A stretch of 64,000 bases of DNA, taken from NCBI RefSeq assembly GCF_024753135.1, contig NZ_JANUGP010000013.1, forward strand, positions 62,001 to 126,000, in the 5' to 3' direction. Numbering within the stretch: position 1 is the stretch's first letter; each line of letters starts with the position of its first letter. Below the pieces are notes generated by a model. That model was given only the letters and a program-made list of their open reading frames with translations. It did no database searches and had not been told where the DNA came from. Positions 25,015 through 33,247 of the stretch are shown in pieces. The position numbers were made by a program, and so were the translations under genes. The DNA comes from Streptomyces pyxinicus. Lineage in GTDB: Bacteria > Actinomycetota > Actinomycetes > Streptomycetales > Streptomycetaceae.

Positions 25015-25812
25015 TCAGGAGACGAAGTACGTCGGGTTGGGCAGCTTGTAGGTGCGGTCGGCGTGGCCGCCGTCCAGGTCCGAGTACTGGTCGCCGAAGT
25101 TGGCGATGACCTCGTAGCCGAGATCGTCCTCGATGTGCGCGCGGGTGCCCGACTTGTACTGGACGGTGGTGCACTTCCAGGCGCCCGGGGTGGCGCAGTC
25201 GGCCAGGTAGGCGGGCGGGTTGGCCGCGTCCTTGAGGAACATGTGCGCGGAGTCGAGGTTCACGTCGGCGCCGACCCTCTTCAGGTTGGTGACGGCGCCG
25301 GCGCGCTGGGCCTCGCTGAGGCCGGAGTTGTAGAAGACCTCTACGCCCTTGGCCTCGGCGTACCGGATCAGCTCCGGGGTGCCGAAGACGGCGGGGCGGT
25401 CGGCGCGGTTGACGTACTCGTTCCAGGTGGCCGAGTTGTAGCCGTAGTTGTTGCGCTTCTCGTAGTCGAGGCTGAGCAGCACGGTGTCGTCGATGTCGAA
25501 GACGACGGCCGGCCGCTCGTGGCGGTGGTGCGCCTTGCGGGCGGCCCGGTCGATGTACCGCTTGGCGGCGGAGTCGATCCGCGCGAGGTCCTTGGCGTAC
25601 GGGCTGGTCGGGGACGCCTGGTAGACGCCGCCTGCGTCGACCGTGGTGCCGTAGTAGGTGTCGATGTCCTTCGTCAACAGGCCGATGTTGTACGGCTCGT
25701 GCGTGGAATTGGCCGTCGACTGTCCCGCGCCGGCCGCGCCCGCGCCGTACAGGGACACGCCGGCGACGAGGCAGGCGGCACCGAGGGCGGCTGCTCTGAG
25801 GGACTTCCGCAT
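25015..25812 (-). CDS. Secreted HAD-superfamily (class III) acid phosphatase
   Basis: 265 residues with a cleavable signal peptide (LRAAALGAACLVAGVSLYGAGAAGAG). The HAD core motif is VVFDIDDTVLLS (nucleophile Asp near 104, acid/base Asp two later), then FYNSGLSEAQRAGAVTNLKRVG, and FLKDAANPP...IEDDLGYEVIANFGDQYSD for motifs III/IV. It belongs to the plant VSP/class-B acid phosphatase-like group (HAD IIIB) and probably hydrolyses phosphomonoesters outside the cell. The protein lacks a lipobox Cys. No PHO box was seen upstream. Confidence 0.9.
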   Translation of the reverse strand: MRKSLRAAALGAACLVAGVSLYGAGAAGAGQSTANSTHEPYNIGLLTKDIDTYYGTTVDAGGVYQASPTSPYAKDLARIDSAAKRYIDRAARKAHHRHERPAVVFDIDDTVLLSLDYEKRNNYGYNSATWNEYVNRADRPAVFGTPELIRYAEAKGVEVFYNSGLSEAQRAGAVTNLKRVGADVNLDSAHMFLKDAANPPAYLADCATPGAWKCTTVQYKSGTRAHIEDDLGYEVIANFGDQYSDLDGGHADRTYKLPNPTYFVS

Positions 25813-25949
25813 GGGTTCTCCGGATCTGGTGGAGTAGGGGATGTACCAGGTCGGAGACTGTCTACGCGCATCACAACGCCAAGGCGAGAGCTGTTATCCG
25901 ATCGATATGGACTCCAACTCCGGGAAGAATCCGGAACATTGCCTTCCGG

Positions 25950-26531
25950 CTACCGCCTCCACCCCGGGTCGCGCCCGCTGAGGCCCACCGCGCGGTCCAG
26001 CGGGGATGCCGTCGGCGGGACCGGGACGGGTGGGCCGAAGAGGCCGTCGCCGGCGTCGGGGAGGTCGGCCGCGGTGCGGAGGAAGGTGTGGGTGAGGGCG
26101 AGGGCGGCGGGGTCGGGGGTGTAGTCCTGGCCGGTGGCGCGGGCCAGGTCCCAGCCGTGGATCACCAGTTCGTCGGCGACGACGGTGCCGGCGACCGCGC
26201 CGGGCAGGTCCACCCCGCCGGCCCGGGTGTCGCCGGTCCAGGCGGCCGGGTCGCGCCAGGCCTCGGCCAGCTCGGCGAGCGCCTCGGGCAGCTCGGCGCG
26301 CCAGCCGGGGGCGAGGCCGGCAGGGTTGCTGTCCGGGCTGGTGTCGGTCGTGGCGCCGAGGTTCTTGCGGGCGGCGTCGCGGAAGGCGACGGACAGCATG
26401 TGGAGGTGGCCCAGCAGGTCGCTCACCGCGAGGTCCGGGCAGGGGGTGGCGTCCGTCAGCCGCTCGTCGGTCACCGCCGCGGCGAGCCGTGCCACGATCT
26501 CGGTCTGCGGGCCGAGGTCCACCATGGTCAT
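25950..26531 (-). CDS. TIGR03086-family metal-binding protein (MDMPI/DinB-like)
   Basis: 193 residues from ATG 26531 (AAGGAGCAGG upstream). It resembles the mycothiol-dependent maleylpyruvate isomerase N-terminal family: LTDATPCPDLAVSDLLGHLHMLSVAF with the first metal His, and VADELVIHGWDLARATGQDY with the later His. Such proteins use mycothiol or bind metal; the reaction here is unknown. It lies 61 bases after the unknown enzyme gene on the same strand and may be its operon partner. Confidence 0.85.
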   Translation of the reverse strand: MTMVDLGPQTEIVARLAAAVTDERLTDATPCPDLAVSDLLGHLHMLSVAFRDAARKNLGATTDTSPDSNPAGLAPGWRAELPEALAELAEAWRDPAAWTGDTRAGGVDLPGAVAGTVVADELVIHGWDLARATGQDYTPDPAALALTHTFLRTAADLPDAGDGLFGPPVPVPPTASPLDRAVGLSGRDPGWRR

Positions 26532-26592
26532 GTCCTGCTCCTTCGGGGTCGCGGTACCCGTACGGAAGGCAGACCGGCGGCGGCCCCGGAAC

Positions 26593-27768
26593 TCATCGGT
26601 GCCGGGCCGGTGACGACAGTGCCTCCCGTACCGCCGCGAGGTCGGCGTCCGAGGCCAGCCCGGCGTGGTAGAGCCGCAGTTCGTTCGCGCCCTCGGACCG
26701 GGCCCGTGCCGCGTCCGCCGCGAGCGTGCCGGGGGCGCCGCCCAGGCCGGCCACGACGGTGAGGTTGGCGGCGAGCACCGTGCGGTCGGTGCCCTGTGCG
26801 GCGAAGGGCGCCAGCGGGGCCGTACCCCCCGTGCAGGGCACCACCACGCCGTCGGCGACGGAGAGGATGTGGGCGGGGTCGACGCCAACGTTGGCTCCGC
26901 AGTGGTGGGAGGCCGGGTCGGCGTGCAGCAGGACCTGGAAGCCGGCGGGGGCGGCGGCCCGTACGGCGGCGACGGCGTCCTCCTGGAGGGTGCGGGCGGC
27001 CCGCTCCCGCCAGGCGAGCACGGCGGCGGCCGTGTCCTCGCCGAGCAGTTTCCCGACGGTGGGCGGTCCCTCGTCGGCGGCCGTGCCCCGCCACAGCGGC
27101 TCCAGCGCGGTGCGTACGGCGGCGGCCAACGCGTCGGCGCCCAGGCCGTGTTCGCCGTAGCCGGTGCGGCAGGACGGGCAGAAGCACAGGGACATCAGAT
27201 ACTGCCCGGCGTCCCCGAGGCGCACCCCGCCGGTCTTGTCGTGGGCGTGCAGGTGCTGGAGGCCGTACCAGCCGCAGGACTCCAGCTCGGTGCCCCGCGC
27301 GCCGGGGCGTACGGCGGCCTCGGCGGCCAGGTCGACCAGGTAGGCCCGGGTGCCGGGCTGGGCGATGCAGGGCGCCCAGGGGTAGCGGTCGCCGTAGGCG
27401 TTGACCACCGAGGTGTCCGGATGCTCGGCGCCCATGCGGGAGTTGTGGGCGAGGACGACCCAGGTGTGCACCTCCAGACCGGCGCCGGCGAGCGCCTCGG
27501 CGGCCCGGCCGCAGGCGTTGCCCGGGGCCCAGCGGCCGGCGGGGTACGGGCGCAGGCCCCGGCCCGCCCAGCGATCGCCCGGCGGGTAGAGGACGGCGGC
27601 GTACTCGGCGGTGACGACGCGGTGGGCCGGGTGGCGGGGGGTCAGGGCGCGGGTGGAGTGGTAGGCGGCGGCGAGCGTCACCTGTGCCACGCCGAGTCCG
27701 GCGATCCGGTCGGGCGCCTCGGGGTCGCCGTTGACGTCCCAGGGGTAGACGAACGCCGACGCCTTCAC
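26593..27768 (-). CDS. Alanine-rich conserved protein, probable TIM-barrel hydrolase coupled to kdgD
   Basis: 391 residues from GTG 27768, which overlaps the kdgD stop (GTGA). I do not recognise a named family. The layout suggests a glycoside-hydrolase-like barrel: an N-terminal strand KASAFVYPWDVNG, then GLEVHTWVVLAHNSRMG, a conserved-looking ESCGWYGLQHLHAHDK with a candidate acid Glu, a C-x-C-x-x-C cluster (CFCPSC) and QVLLHADPASHHCG near the C-terminal half. No signal peptide, so it would act in the cytosol. Coupling to kdgD and proximity to uronate dehydrogenase point to an intracellular step such as oligouronide or aldaric-derivative hydrolysis (inference). Alternative: a structural or regulatory protein with no catalysis. 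Confidence 0.72.
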   Translation of the reverse strand: MKASAFVYPWDVNGDPEAPDRIAGLGVAQVTLAAAYHSTRALTPRHPAHRVVTAEYAAVLYPPGDRWAGRGLRPYPAGRWAPGNACGRAAEALAGAGLEVHTWVVLAHNSRMGAEHPDTSVVNAYGDRYPWAPCIAQPGTRAYLVDLAAEAAVRPGARGTELESCGWYGLQHLHAHDKTGGVRLGDAGQYLMSLCFCPSCRTGYGEHGLGADALAAAVRTALEPLWRGTAADEGPPTVGKLLGEDTAAAVLAWRERAARTLQEDAVAAVRAAAPAGFQVLLHADPASHHCGANVGVDPAHILSVADGVVVPCTGGTAPLAPFAAQGTDRTVLAANLTVVAGLGGAPGTLAADAARARSEGANELRLYHAGLASDADLAAVREALSSPARHR

Positions 27769-28706
27769 GCGTCCTCCCGCAGCAGGCCGTACCCGTGCTC
27801 GATCAGCCGGGAGAGCTGCTTGACGTGGTCCTCGCCGGGTTCCCAAAGCGGCGGCCGCACCTCGCCGACGTCCGTTCCGCGCAGCCGTACGCCCGCCTTG
27901 ACCAGGGAGACGGCGTAGCCACGGCCTTGGGCGCGCAGCTCGGCGAAGGGCCGGTAGAAGCCGTCGAGGAGGCGGTGCGCGGTGGCCGTGTCGCCCGTCC
28001 TGAGGGCCCGGTGGAAGGCGAGGGCGATCTCGGGGGCGAAGCAGAAGACGGCGGAGGAGTAGAGGGTGATGCCGAGGGCCTGGTAGGCGGGCTGGGTCAG
28101 TTCGGCGGTGGGCAGGCCGTTGAAGTACAGGAAGTCGCCGGGGGTCTCGGTGCGGACGGCGCTGACGGTGCGCTGCATGAGGTCCAGGTCGCCGATGCCG
28201 TCCTTGAGACCGACGACGCCCTCGGTGCGGGCGAGCGCGACCACCGTCTCGGGGGTGAGGACGGCGTTGTCGCGCTGGTAGACGACGACCGGCAGCGCGG
28301 TCGCCGCCGCGATGTCCCGGTAGTGCCGCAGCAGCCCGCGCTGTTCGGCGAGCACCAGGTAGGGCGGCATCGCGAGCAGGCCGTCGGCGCCCGCGCCCTC
28401 GGCCAGGCGGGCGTGGCGGACGGCGAGCGCGGTGCCGTAGCCGGTGCCCGCGACGACCGGTACCCGGCCCCCGGCGGCCTCGACGGCCACCCGGACGCAG
28501 GCCTCGAACTCCTCCGGCAGCAGCGCGTGGAACTCCCCGGTGCCGCAGCAGGCGAACACGGCGGCGGCGCCGGCCGCGACGCCCCGGCGCACATGGGTGC
28601 GGTAGACGTCGAGGTCGACCGAACCGTCGGGGCCGAAGGCCGTGACCGGGAAGAAGAGCGGCCCGCCGGGATCGTGGAGCCGGGCGGTGAGCGGGGCAGG
28701 CGTCAC
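27765..28706 (-). CDS. kdgD: 5-dehydro-4-deoxyglucarate dehydratase
   Basis: 313 residues from GTG 28706, selected for AGGGAG upstream; in-frame ATG codons further up have no ribosome site. DapA-superfamily (beta/alpha)8 barrel: PLFFPVTAFGPDG, CCGTGEFHALLPEEFE, LPVVVYQRDNAVL with the Tyr, and EGVVGLKDGIGDLD with the Schiff-base Lys. KdgD dehydrates and decarboxylates 5-keto-4-deoxyglucarate to 2-oxoglutarate semialdehyde, the substrate of the dehydrogenase at 18853-20385. Divergent from udh, with its own promoter and an IclR-like palindrome at the predicted transcription start. Confidence 0.92.
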   Translation of the reverse strand: MTPAPLTARLHDPGGPLFFPVTAFGPDGSVDLDVYRTHVRRGVAAGAAAVFACCGTGEFHALLPEEFEACVRVAVEAAGGRVPVVAGTGYGTALAVRHARLAEGAGADGLLAMPPYLVLAEQRGLLRHYRDIAAATALPVVVYQRDNAVLTPETVVALARTEGVVGLKDGIGDLDLMQRTVSAVRTETPGDFLYFNGLPTAELTQPAYQALGITLYSSAVFCFAPEIALAFHRALRTGDTATAHRLLDGFYRPFAELRAQGRGYAVSLVKAGVRLRGTDVGEVRPPLWEPGEDHVKQLSRLIEHGYGLLREDA

Positions 28707-28757
28707 GGGCGCTCCCTGTCGGCGCATGCCCCGGAGAGGTGCATGCCTCTGATCGTC

Positions 28758-28773
28758 GTCCATATCCCTGAAC
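28758..28773. promoter_or_regulatory. Possible second IclR-like operator at kdgD
   Basis: GTCCATATCCCTGAAC shares the CTGAAC arm and GTnC outer arm with the palindrome at 20432-20447 (9 of 16 positions identical) and lies where kdgD transcription should begin. A shared regulator is inferred, not shown. Confidence 0.4.
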
Positions 28774-28779
28774 GACTTC

Positions 28780-28809
28780 ACGCTACGGGCCCCCTTCGGA
28801 GCCGGTCAA
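28780..28809 (-). promoter_or_regulatory. kdgD promoter
   Basis: TTGACC (28809-28804) and TAGCGT (28785-28780) on the minus strand with an 18-base spacer, matching the Streptomyces HrdB-type consensus. Confidence 0.6.
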
Positions 28810-28857
28810 GCGGCGGCAGCACAGGCAAGAGCCGCGCACGCCCCGCCGACGGCACAC

Positions 28858-28887
28858 TTGACGGGATTTGCCGCCGCTCCCTACCTT
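28858..28887 (+). promoter_or_regulatory. udh promoter
   Basis: TTGACG (28858-28863) and TACCTT (28882-28887) with an 18-base spacer, about 58 bases before the udh ATG. A repeated GTCCACGCA flanks CATGTGAATCATG just downstream and could be an operator. Confidence 0.6.
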
Positions 28888-28944
28888 GTCCACGCATGTG
28901 AATCATGTCCACGCACACGGCCGCTGTCGTCAAGGAGACCGAGG

Positions 28945-29754
28945 ATGCCCGCTCCCCGCACCGTTCTGCTCACCGGCGCCGGCGGCGGGGTCGGCACCCT
29001 GATGCGGTCCCTGCTGCCGGAGTACGGCTACTCCCTGCGCCTGTTCGACCTGCGCCCCGTCGAGGGCGAGCCGGACGCGATCACCGCCGACCTGTGCGAC
29101 ACCGAGGCCTTGCGCGAGGCGGTGCGAGGGGTGGACGCGATCATCCACCTCGCCGGCATCTCCCTGGAGGCGCCCTTCGAGAAGATCCTCCACTCGAACA
29201 TCGAGGGCACCTACCGGCTGTACGAGGCCGCCCGGCTGGCAGGCGTGCCGCGCGTCGTCCTCGCCTCCTCCAACCACGCCGTCGGCTTCACGCCGGCCCC
29301 GCGCGCGGGCGACCCGCTGATCCCGGTCGGCACCCCGCGCCGTCCGGACACCTTCTACGGCCTGTCGAAGTCCTTCGGCGAGGACCTGGCCCAGCTCTAC
29401 TGGGACAAGCACGGCCTGGAGACCGTCTCGGTGCGCATCGGCTCCTGCTTCCCGGAGCCGACCAGCGTCCGCATGCTCTCGATGTGGCTGAGCCCCGCCG
29501 ACGGCGCCCGGCTCTTCCACGCGGCCCTGACCGCCGAGGGCGTCGGCCACACCGTGGTCTACGGCTCCTCCGCCAACACCCGTCTGTGGTGGGACCTGAC
29601 GAGCGCCCGAGCCCTCGGCTACGCGCCCCGGGACGACTCGGAGCCGTACGCCGGGAAGCTGATCGCCGAGCAGGGCGAGTTGGACCCGGCCGACCCGGCC
29701 CAGGGCCACCTGGGCGGGCACTTCGTCACCGACCCGCCGATCTGGCCGTACTGA
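28945..29754 (+). CDS. udh: NAD-dependent uronate dehydrogenase
   Basis: 269-residue short-chain dehydrogenase/epimerase-fold enzyme. NAD motif LLTGAGGGVGTLMR near residues 8-21, ADLCDTEAL, IIHLAGIS, then the catalytic ASSNHAVGF (Ser) and YGLSKSFGED (Tyr-x-x-x-Lys). The overall pattern, including RLWWDLTSARALGY, fits uronate dehydrogenases that oxidise glucuronate or galacturonate to the aldarolactone. ATG 28945 has AAGGAG upstream. It starts the oxidative uronate route finished by KdgD and the semialdehyde dehydrogenase; a glucarate/galactarate dehydratase is absent from the window. Confidence 0.9.
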   Translation: MPAPRTVLLTGAGGGVGTLMRSLLPEYGYSLRLFDLRPVEGEPDAITADLCDTEALREAVRGVDAIIHLAGISLEAPFEKILHSNIEGTYRLYEAARLAGVPRVVLASSNHAVGFTPAPRAGDPLIPVGTPRRPDTFYGLSKSFGEDLAQLYWDKHGLETVSVRIGSCFPEPTSVRMLSMWLSPADGARLFHAALTAEGVGHTVVYGSSANTRLWWDLTSARALGYAPRDDSEPYAGKLIAEQGELDPADPAQGHLGGHFVTDPPIWPY

Positions 29755-29813
29755 GACCGCGGCACTCCACGGCGACGCGGGGCCCGGAGGGCCGAAAACG
29801 GACGTCCCCGCGC

Positions 29814-29842
29814 GCGGGCGGGCACCGAACGGGCCCGCCCGC
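29814..29842 (+). terminator. Terminator after udh
   Basis: Perfect 10-bp stem (29814-29823 with 29833-29842), 9-base loop, 60 bases after the udh stop. Confidence 0.65.
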
Positions 29843-29964
29843 CGCCCCATTCGGGCACCGGAGCCGCCCGCTTCCACTTCGCGACCCGCGCCCCCGCAGG
29901 TCCGTGCCGGGCACAGCACCCGACAAACGGGCACACCCGGGCACTATCGGGCCCGCAACAGGCC

Positions 29965-29993
29965 TGGTCAGCGTCGCGCGCCCACTGTAGAAC
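29965..29993 (+). promoter_or_regulatory. Promoter of the DeoR gene, predicted leaderless
   Basis: TGGTCA (29965-29970) and TAGAAC (29988-29993) with a 17-base spacer; the -10 ends 7 bases before ATG 30001 and no ribosome site is present, so transcription should start at the ATG. Confidence 0.5.
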
Positions 29994-30000
29994 TTCCCCC

Positions 30001-30813
30001 ATGGGTCCGAACGGGCAGCTCCACGGCGAAGTGAGTGACGGCATGACCATCAGGACGGCGGAAGAGCGCCAGCGCGAGATCGTGCGGGCCGCCCGTGCCA
30101 CCGGCTCGGTGGACGTCACCGCGCTCGCCACGGAGCTGGGCGTGGCCAAGGAGACCATCCGGCGCGACCTGCGCGCGCTGGAGGACCACGGGCTGGTCCG
30201 CCGTACCCACGGCGGCGCCTACCCGGTGGAGAGCGCCGGCTTCGAGACGACGCTCGCCTTCCGGGCCACCAGCCATGTGCCGGAGAAGCGGCGGATCGCG
30301 GCCGCCGCCGCCGAGTTGCTGGGGGACGCGGAGACCGTCTTCGTCGACGAGGGCTTCACCCCGCAGCTCATCGCCGAGGCACTGCCCAGGGACCGGCCGC
30401 TGACCGTGGTCACCGCGTCCCTGCCGGTCGCGGGCGCCCTCGCGGAGGCCGAGCAGTTCTCGGTGCTGCTGCTCGGCGGCCGGGTCCGCTCGGGCACGCT
30501 GGCCACCGTCGACCACTGGACGACGAAGATGCTGGCCGGGTTCGTCGTGGACCTCGCCTTCATCGGGGCCAACGGCATCACCCGCGAACACGGTCTGACC
30601 ACGCCCGACCCGGCGGTCAGCGAGGTCAAGGCACAGGCGATCCGGGCCGCGCGGCGCGTGGTGTTCGCCGGTACGCACACCAAGTTCGGGGCGGTCAGCT
30701 TCTGCCGGTTCGCCGAGGTCGGCGCGCTGGAGGCGATCGTGACGAGCACCCTGCTCCCGGCCGCCGAGGCCCACCGCTACTCCCTGCTGGGCCCGCAGGT
30801 CATCCGGGTCTGA
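30001..30813 (+). CDS. DeoR/GlpR family transcriptional regulator
   Basis: 270 residues from ATG 30001 (leaderless promoter); ATG 30043 would give the more usual MTIRTAEERQ start and is a real alternative. The N-terminal DeoR helix-turn-helix reads VTALATELGVAKETIRRDLRALEDHGLVRRTHGGAY; the C-terminal sugar-phosphate isomerase-like sensor has VFVDEGFTPQLIAEAL, LTVVTASLPVAGAL and FIGANGI. DeoR regulators respond to phosphorylated sugars or polyols. Its position immediately ahead of the polyol ABC operon makes it the likely repressor of those genes. Confidence 0.92.
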   Translation: MGPNGQLHGEVSDGMTIRTAEERQREIVRAARATGSVDVTALATELGVAKETIRRDLRALEDHGLVRRTHGGAYPVESAGFETTLAFRATSHVPEKRRIAAAAAELLGDAETVFVDEGFTPQLIAEALPRDRPLTVVTASLPVAGALAEAEQFSVLLLGGRVRSGTLATVDHWTTKMLAGFVVDLAFIGANGITREHGLTTPDPAVSEVKAQAIRAARRVVFAGTHTKFGAVSFCRFAEVGALEAIVTSTLLPAAEAHRYSLLGPQVIRV

Positions 30814-30938
30814 GAAAACCGCACGTCGGCAAGTCCGTCCCCGAGGGCACTCCGCTTCCCGCGCGCCCTCCGCACCCCCCTTACCTCGCACACCTCGCAC
30901 CCCCCTACCTCGCATCCCCATACCTCCAGGAGCGATCC

Positions 30939-32312
30939 ATGCGCACCCCGAGCCGACGGAGGCCGCCGCGAGCCACGCTCGCCCTGGCCGCCGCAGGGAC
31001 GCTGCTCGCCCCGCTGCTCTCCGGCTGCTGGGCCGGTGCGGGCGGGACCGGTTCCGGCGGCGACTCCATCAACGTGCTGATGGTGAACAACCCGCAGATG
31101 ACCGAGTTGCAGAAGCTGACCGCCCAGCACTTCACCAAAGAGACCGGCATCAAGGTCAACTTCACCGTCCTGCCCGAGAACGACGTCCGCGACAAGATCA
31201 GCCAGGACTTCGCCAACCAGGCCGGCCAGTACGACGTGGCCACCCTGTCCAACTACGAGATACCGATCTACGCCCGCAACGGCTGGCTGCACGCCATGGA
31301 CGGCTATGTCGCCAAGGACCCGGGCTACGACGAGCAGGACGTCCTGAAGCCCATGCGCCAGTCGCTGACCGGCGACGACGGCAAGCTCTACGGGCAGCCC
31401 TTCTACGGCGAGTCCTCCTTCCTCATGTACCGCAAGGACGTGCTGGCGGCCAAGGGCCTGACCATGCCCGCCCACCCCACCTGGCAGCAGGTGGCCGACA
31501 TCGCCGCGAAGGTGGACGGGGCGCGGCCCGGCATGAAGGGCATCTGCCTGCGCGGGCTGCCCGGCTGGGGCGAGTCCATGGCACCGCTGACCACGGTCGT
31601 GAACACCTTCGGCGGCACCTGGTTCGACAAGAACTGGAAGGCCCGCCTGGACTCCCCCGAGTTCGCGAAGGCCACCAGGTTCTATGTCGGCCTGGTCCGC
31701 GAGCACGGCGAGTCCGGCGCCGCCCAGTCCGGCTTCGCCGAGTGTCTGAACAACATGACGCAGGGCAAGGTCGCCATGTGGTACGACGCCACCAGCGCGG
31801 CCGGCCTGCTGGAGGCGGCCGACTCCCCGGTCAAGGGCAAGCTCGGCTACGCCGCCGCCCCGGTGGAGAAGACCGAGGCCTCCGGCTGGCTCTACACCTG
31901 GGCCTGGGGCATCCAGGACGCCTCCCGCAACCCGGACAAGGCCTGGAAGTTCATCTCCTGGGCGTCCGGCAAGGGCTACGAGGAACTGGTCGGCGCCACC
32001 AGCGGCTGGCCGAACGTGCCGGCCGGCAAACGGGCCTCCACCTACGCCAACCCTGACTACCGCAAGTCCGCCGCCGCGTTCCAGGAGATGACCAAGGAGG
32101 CCATCGAGAGCGCCCGGCCCGACGACCCCGGGGTGCAGCCCCGCCCCGCGCCCGGCATCCAGTTCGTCGGCATCCCGGAGTTCACCGACCTCGGCACCAA
32201 GGTCTCCCAGGAGATCAGCGCGGCGATCGCCGGACGCCAGTCCGTCGACTCGGCCCTGAAGAAGTCCCAGCAGCTCGCCGAGAAGATCTCCAAGGAGTAC
32301 GAGGGACGATGA
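30939..32312 (+). CDS. Sugar/polyol ABC transporter substrate-binding lipoprotein
   Basis: 457-residue SBP_bac_1 lipoprotein; the lipobox LLSGC is near residues 26-30. Conserved features: INVLMVNNPQMTELQ, FTVLPENDVRDKISQDFA, YDVATLSNYEIPIYARNGWL, and a Trp-rich WLYTWAWGIQDASRNPDKAWKF. The family resembles sorbitol/mannitol-binding SmoE-type proteins. It starts an operon with two permeases and a dehydrogenase, all overlapping by ATGA. The leader contains three copies of ACCTCGCA. Confidence 0.93.
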   Translation: MRTPSRRRPPRATLALAAAGTLLAPLLSGCWAGAGGTGSGGDSINVLMVNNPQMTELQKLTAQHFTKETGIKVNFTVLPENDVRDKISQDFANQAGQYDVATLSNYEIPIYARNGWLHAMDGYVAKDPGYDEQDVLKPMRQSLTGDDGKLYGQPFYGESSFLMYRKDVLAAKGLTMPAHPTWQQVADIAAKVDGARPGMKGICLRGLPGWGESMAPLTTVVNTFGGTWFDKNWKARLDSPEFAKATRFYVGLVREHGESGAAQSGFAECLNNMTQGKVAMWYDATSAAGLLEAADSPVKGKLGYAAAPVEKTEASGWLYTWAWGIQDASRNPDKAWKFISWASGKGYEELVGATSGWPNVPAGKRASTYANPDYRKSAAAFQEMTKEAIESARPDDPGVQPRPAPGIQFVGIPEFTDLGTKVSQEISAAIAGRQSVDSALKKSQQLAEKISKEYEGR

Positions 32313-33247
32313 CCGCGACGACGACGGCCCCGCTCACGGCCGGCACCACCCGCAGCGCGCGCGGGCCCTCGCCCCGGCTGCGCGCCTGGGCCACCCGCGC
32401 CCCGCTGCTGCCCGCCCTGATCTTCATGATCGCGGTGACCCAGCTGCCCTTCGTGGCCACGCTGGTGATCTCCTTCTTCGACTGGAACGCCCTCTACCCG
32501 AAGGCCCGGCACTTCACCGGGATCGACAACTACCGCCAGGTGCTGACCGACGCGGACCTGCGCCACTCGGTGTGGACGACCGTGCTGCTCACGGTGGCGG
32601 TGGTACTGGCCAGCCTGGTGCTGGGACTGCTGCTGGCACTGCTGCTGGACCGCCGGTTCCGGGGCCGGGGCATCGTGCGCACCCTGCTCATCGCACCGTT
32701 CCTGGTGGTGCCGGTGGCCGCCGCGCTGCTGTGGAAGCACGTGCTCTACAACCCCGAGTACGGCCTGTTCAACGGGCTGCTGCACTATGTGGGCGGCCCC
32801 CAGCCCGACTGGGTCTCGAACACCCCGCTGCTCGCGGTCGAGGCCTCGCTGGTGTGGCAGTGGACGCCGTTCATGATGCTGATCCTGCTGGCCGGGCTGC
32901 AGAGCCGGGACCAGCAGCAGATCGAGGCGGCCCGGGTGGACGGCGCCGGCGACTGGCAGATCTTCGTCCACCTCACGCTGCCGCACCTGCGCCGCTATCT
33001 GGAACTGGGCGCGCTGCTCGGCTCGATCTACATCGTGCAGAACTTCGACGCCGTCTTCACCATCACCTCCGGCGGCCTCGGCACCGCCAACCTGCCCTAC
33101 ACCGTCTACCAGAGCTTCTACCAGGCCCACGAGAACGGCCTCGCCTCGGCCGCGGGCGTCCTGGTGGTCATCGGCTCGATCGTCATCGCGACCTTCGCCC
33201 TGCGCGTGGTGTCGTCCCTGTTCCGCGAGGAGGTGTCCCGCGCATGA
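32309..33247 (+). CDS. Sugar/polyol ABC transporter permease 1
   Basis: 312-residue MalF/SmoF-type permease with about six helices. After a cytoplasmic N-terminus comes PLLPALIFMIAVTQLPFVATLVISFFDWN; the EAA motif is IEAARVDGAGDWQIFVHLTLPHL. Its ATG overlaps the binding-protein stop (32309-32312). It pairs with the next permease. Confidence 0.94.
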   Translation: MTATTTAPLTAGTTRSARGPSPRLRAWATRAPLLPALIFMIAVTQLPFVATLVISFFDWNALYPKARHFTGIDNYRQVLTDADLRHSVWTTVLLTVAVVLASLVLGLLLALLLDRRFRGRGIVRTLLIAPFLVVPVAAALLWKHVLYNPEYGLFNGLLHYVGGPQPDWVSNTPLLAVEASLVWQWTPFMMLILLAGLQSRDQQQIEAARVDGAGDWQIFVHLTLPHLRRYLELGALLGSIYIVQNFDAVFTITSGGLGTANLPYTVYQSFYQAHENGLASAAGVLVVIGSIVIATFALRVVSSLFREEVSRA

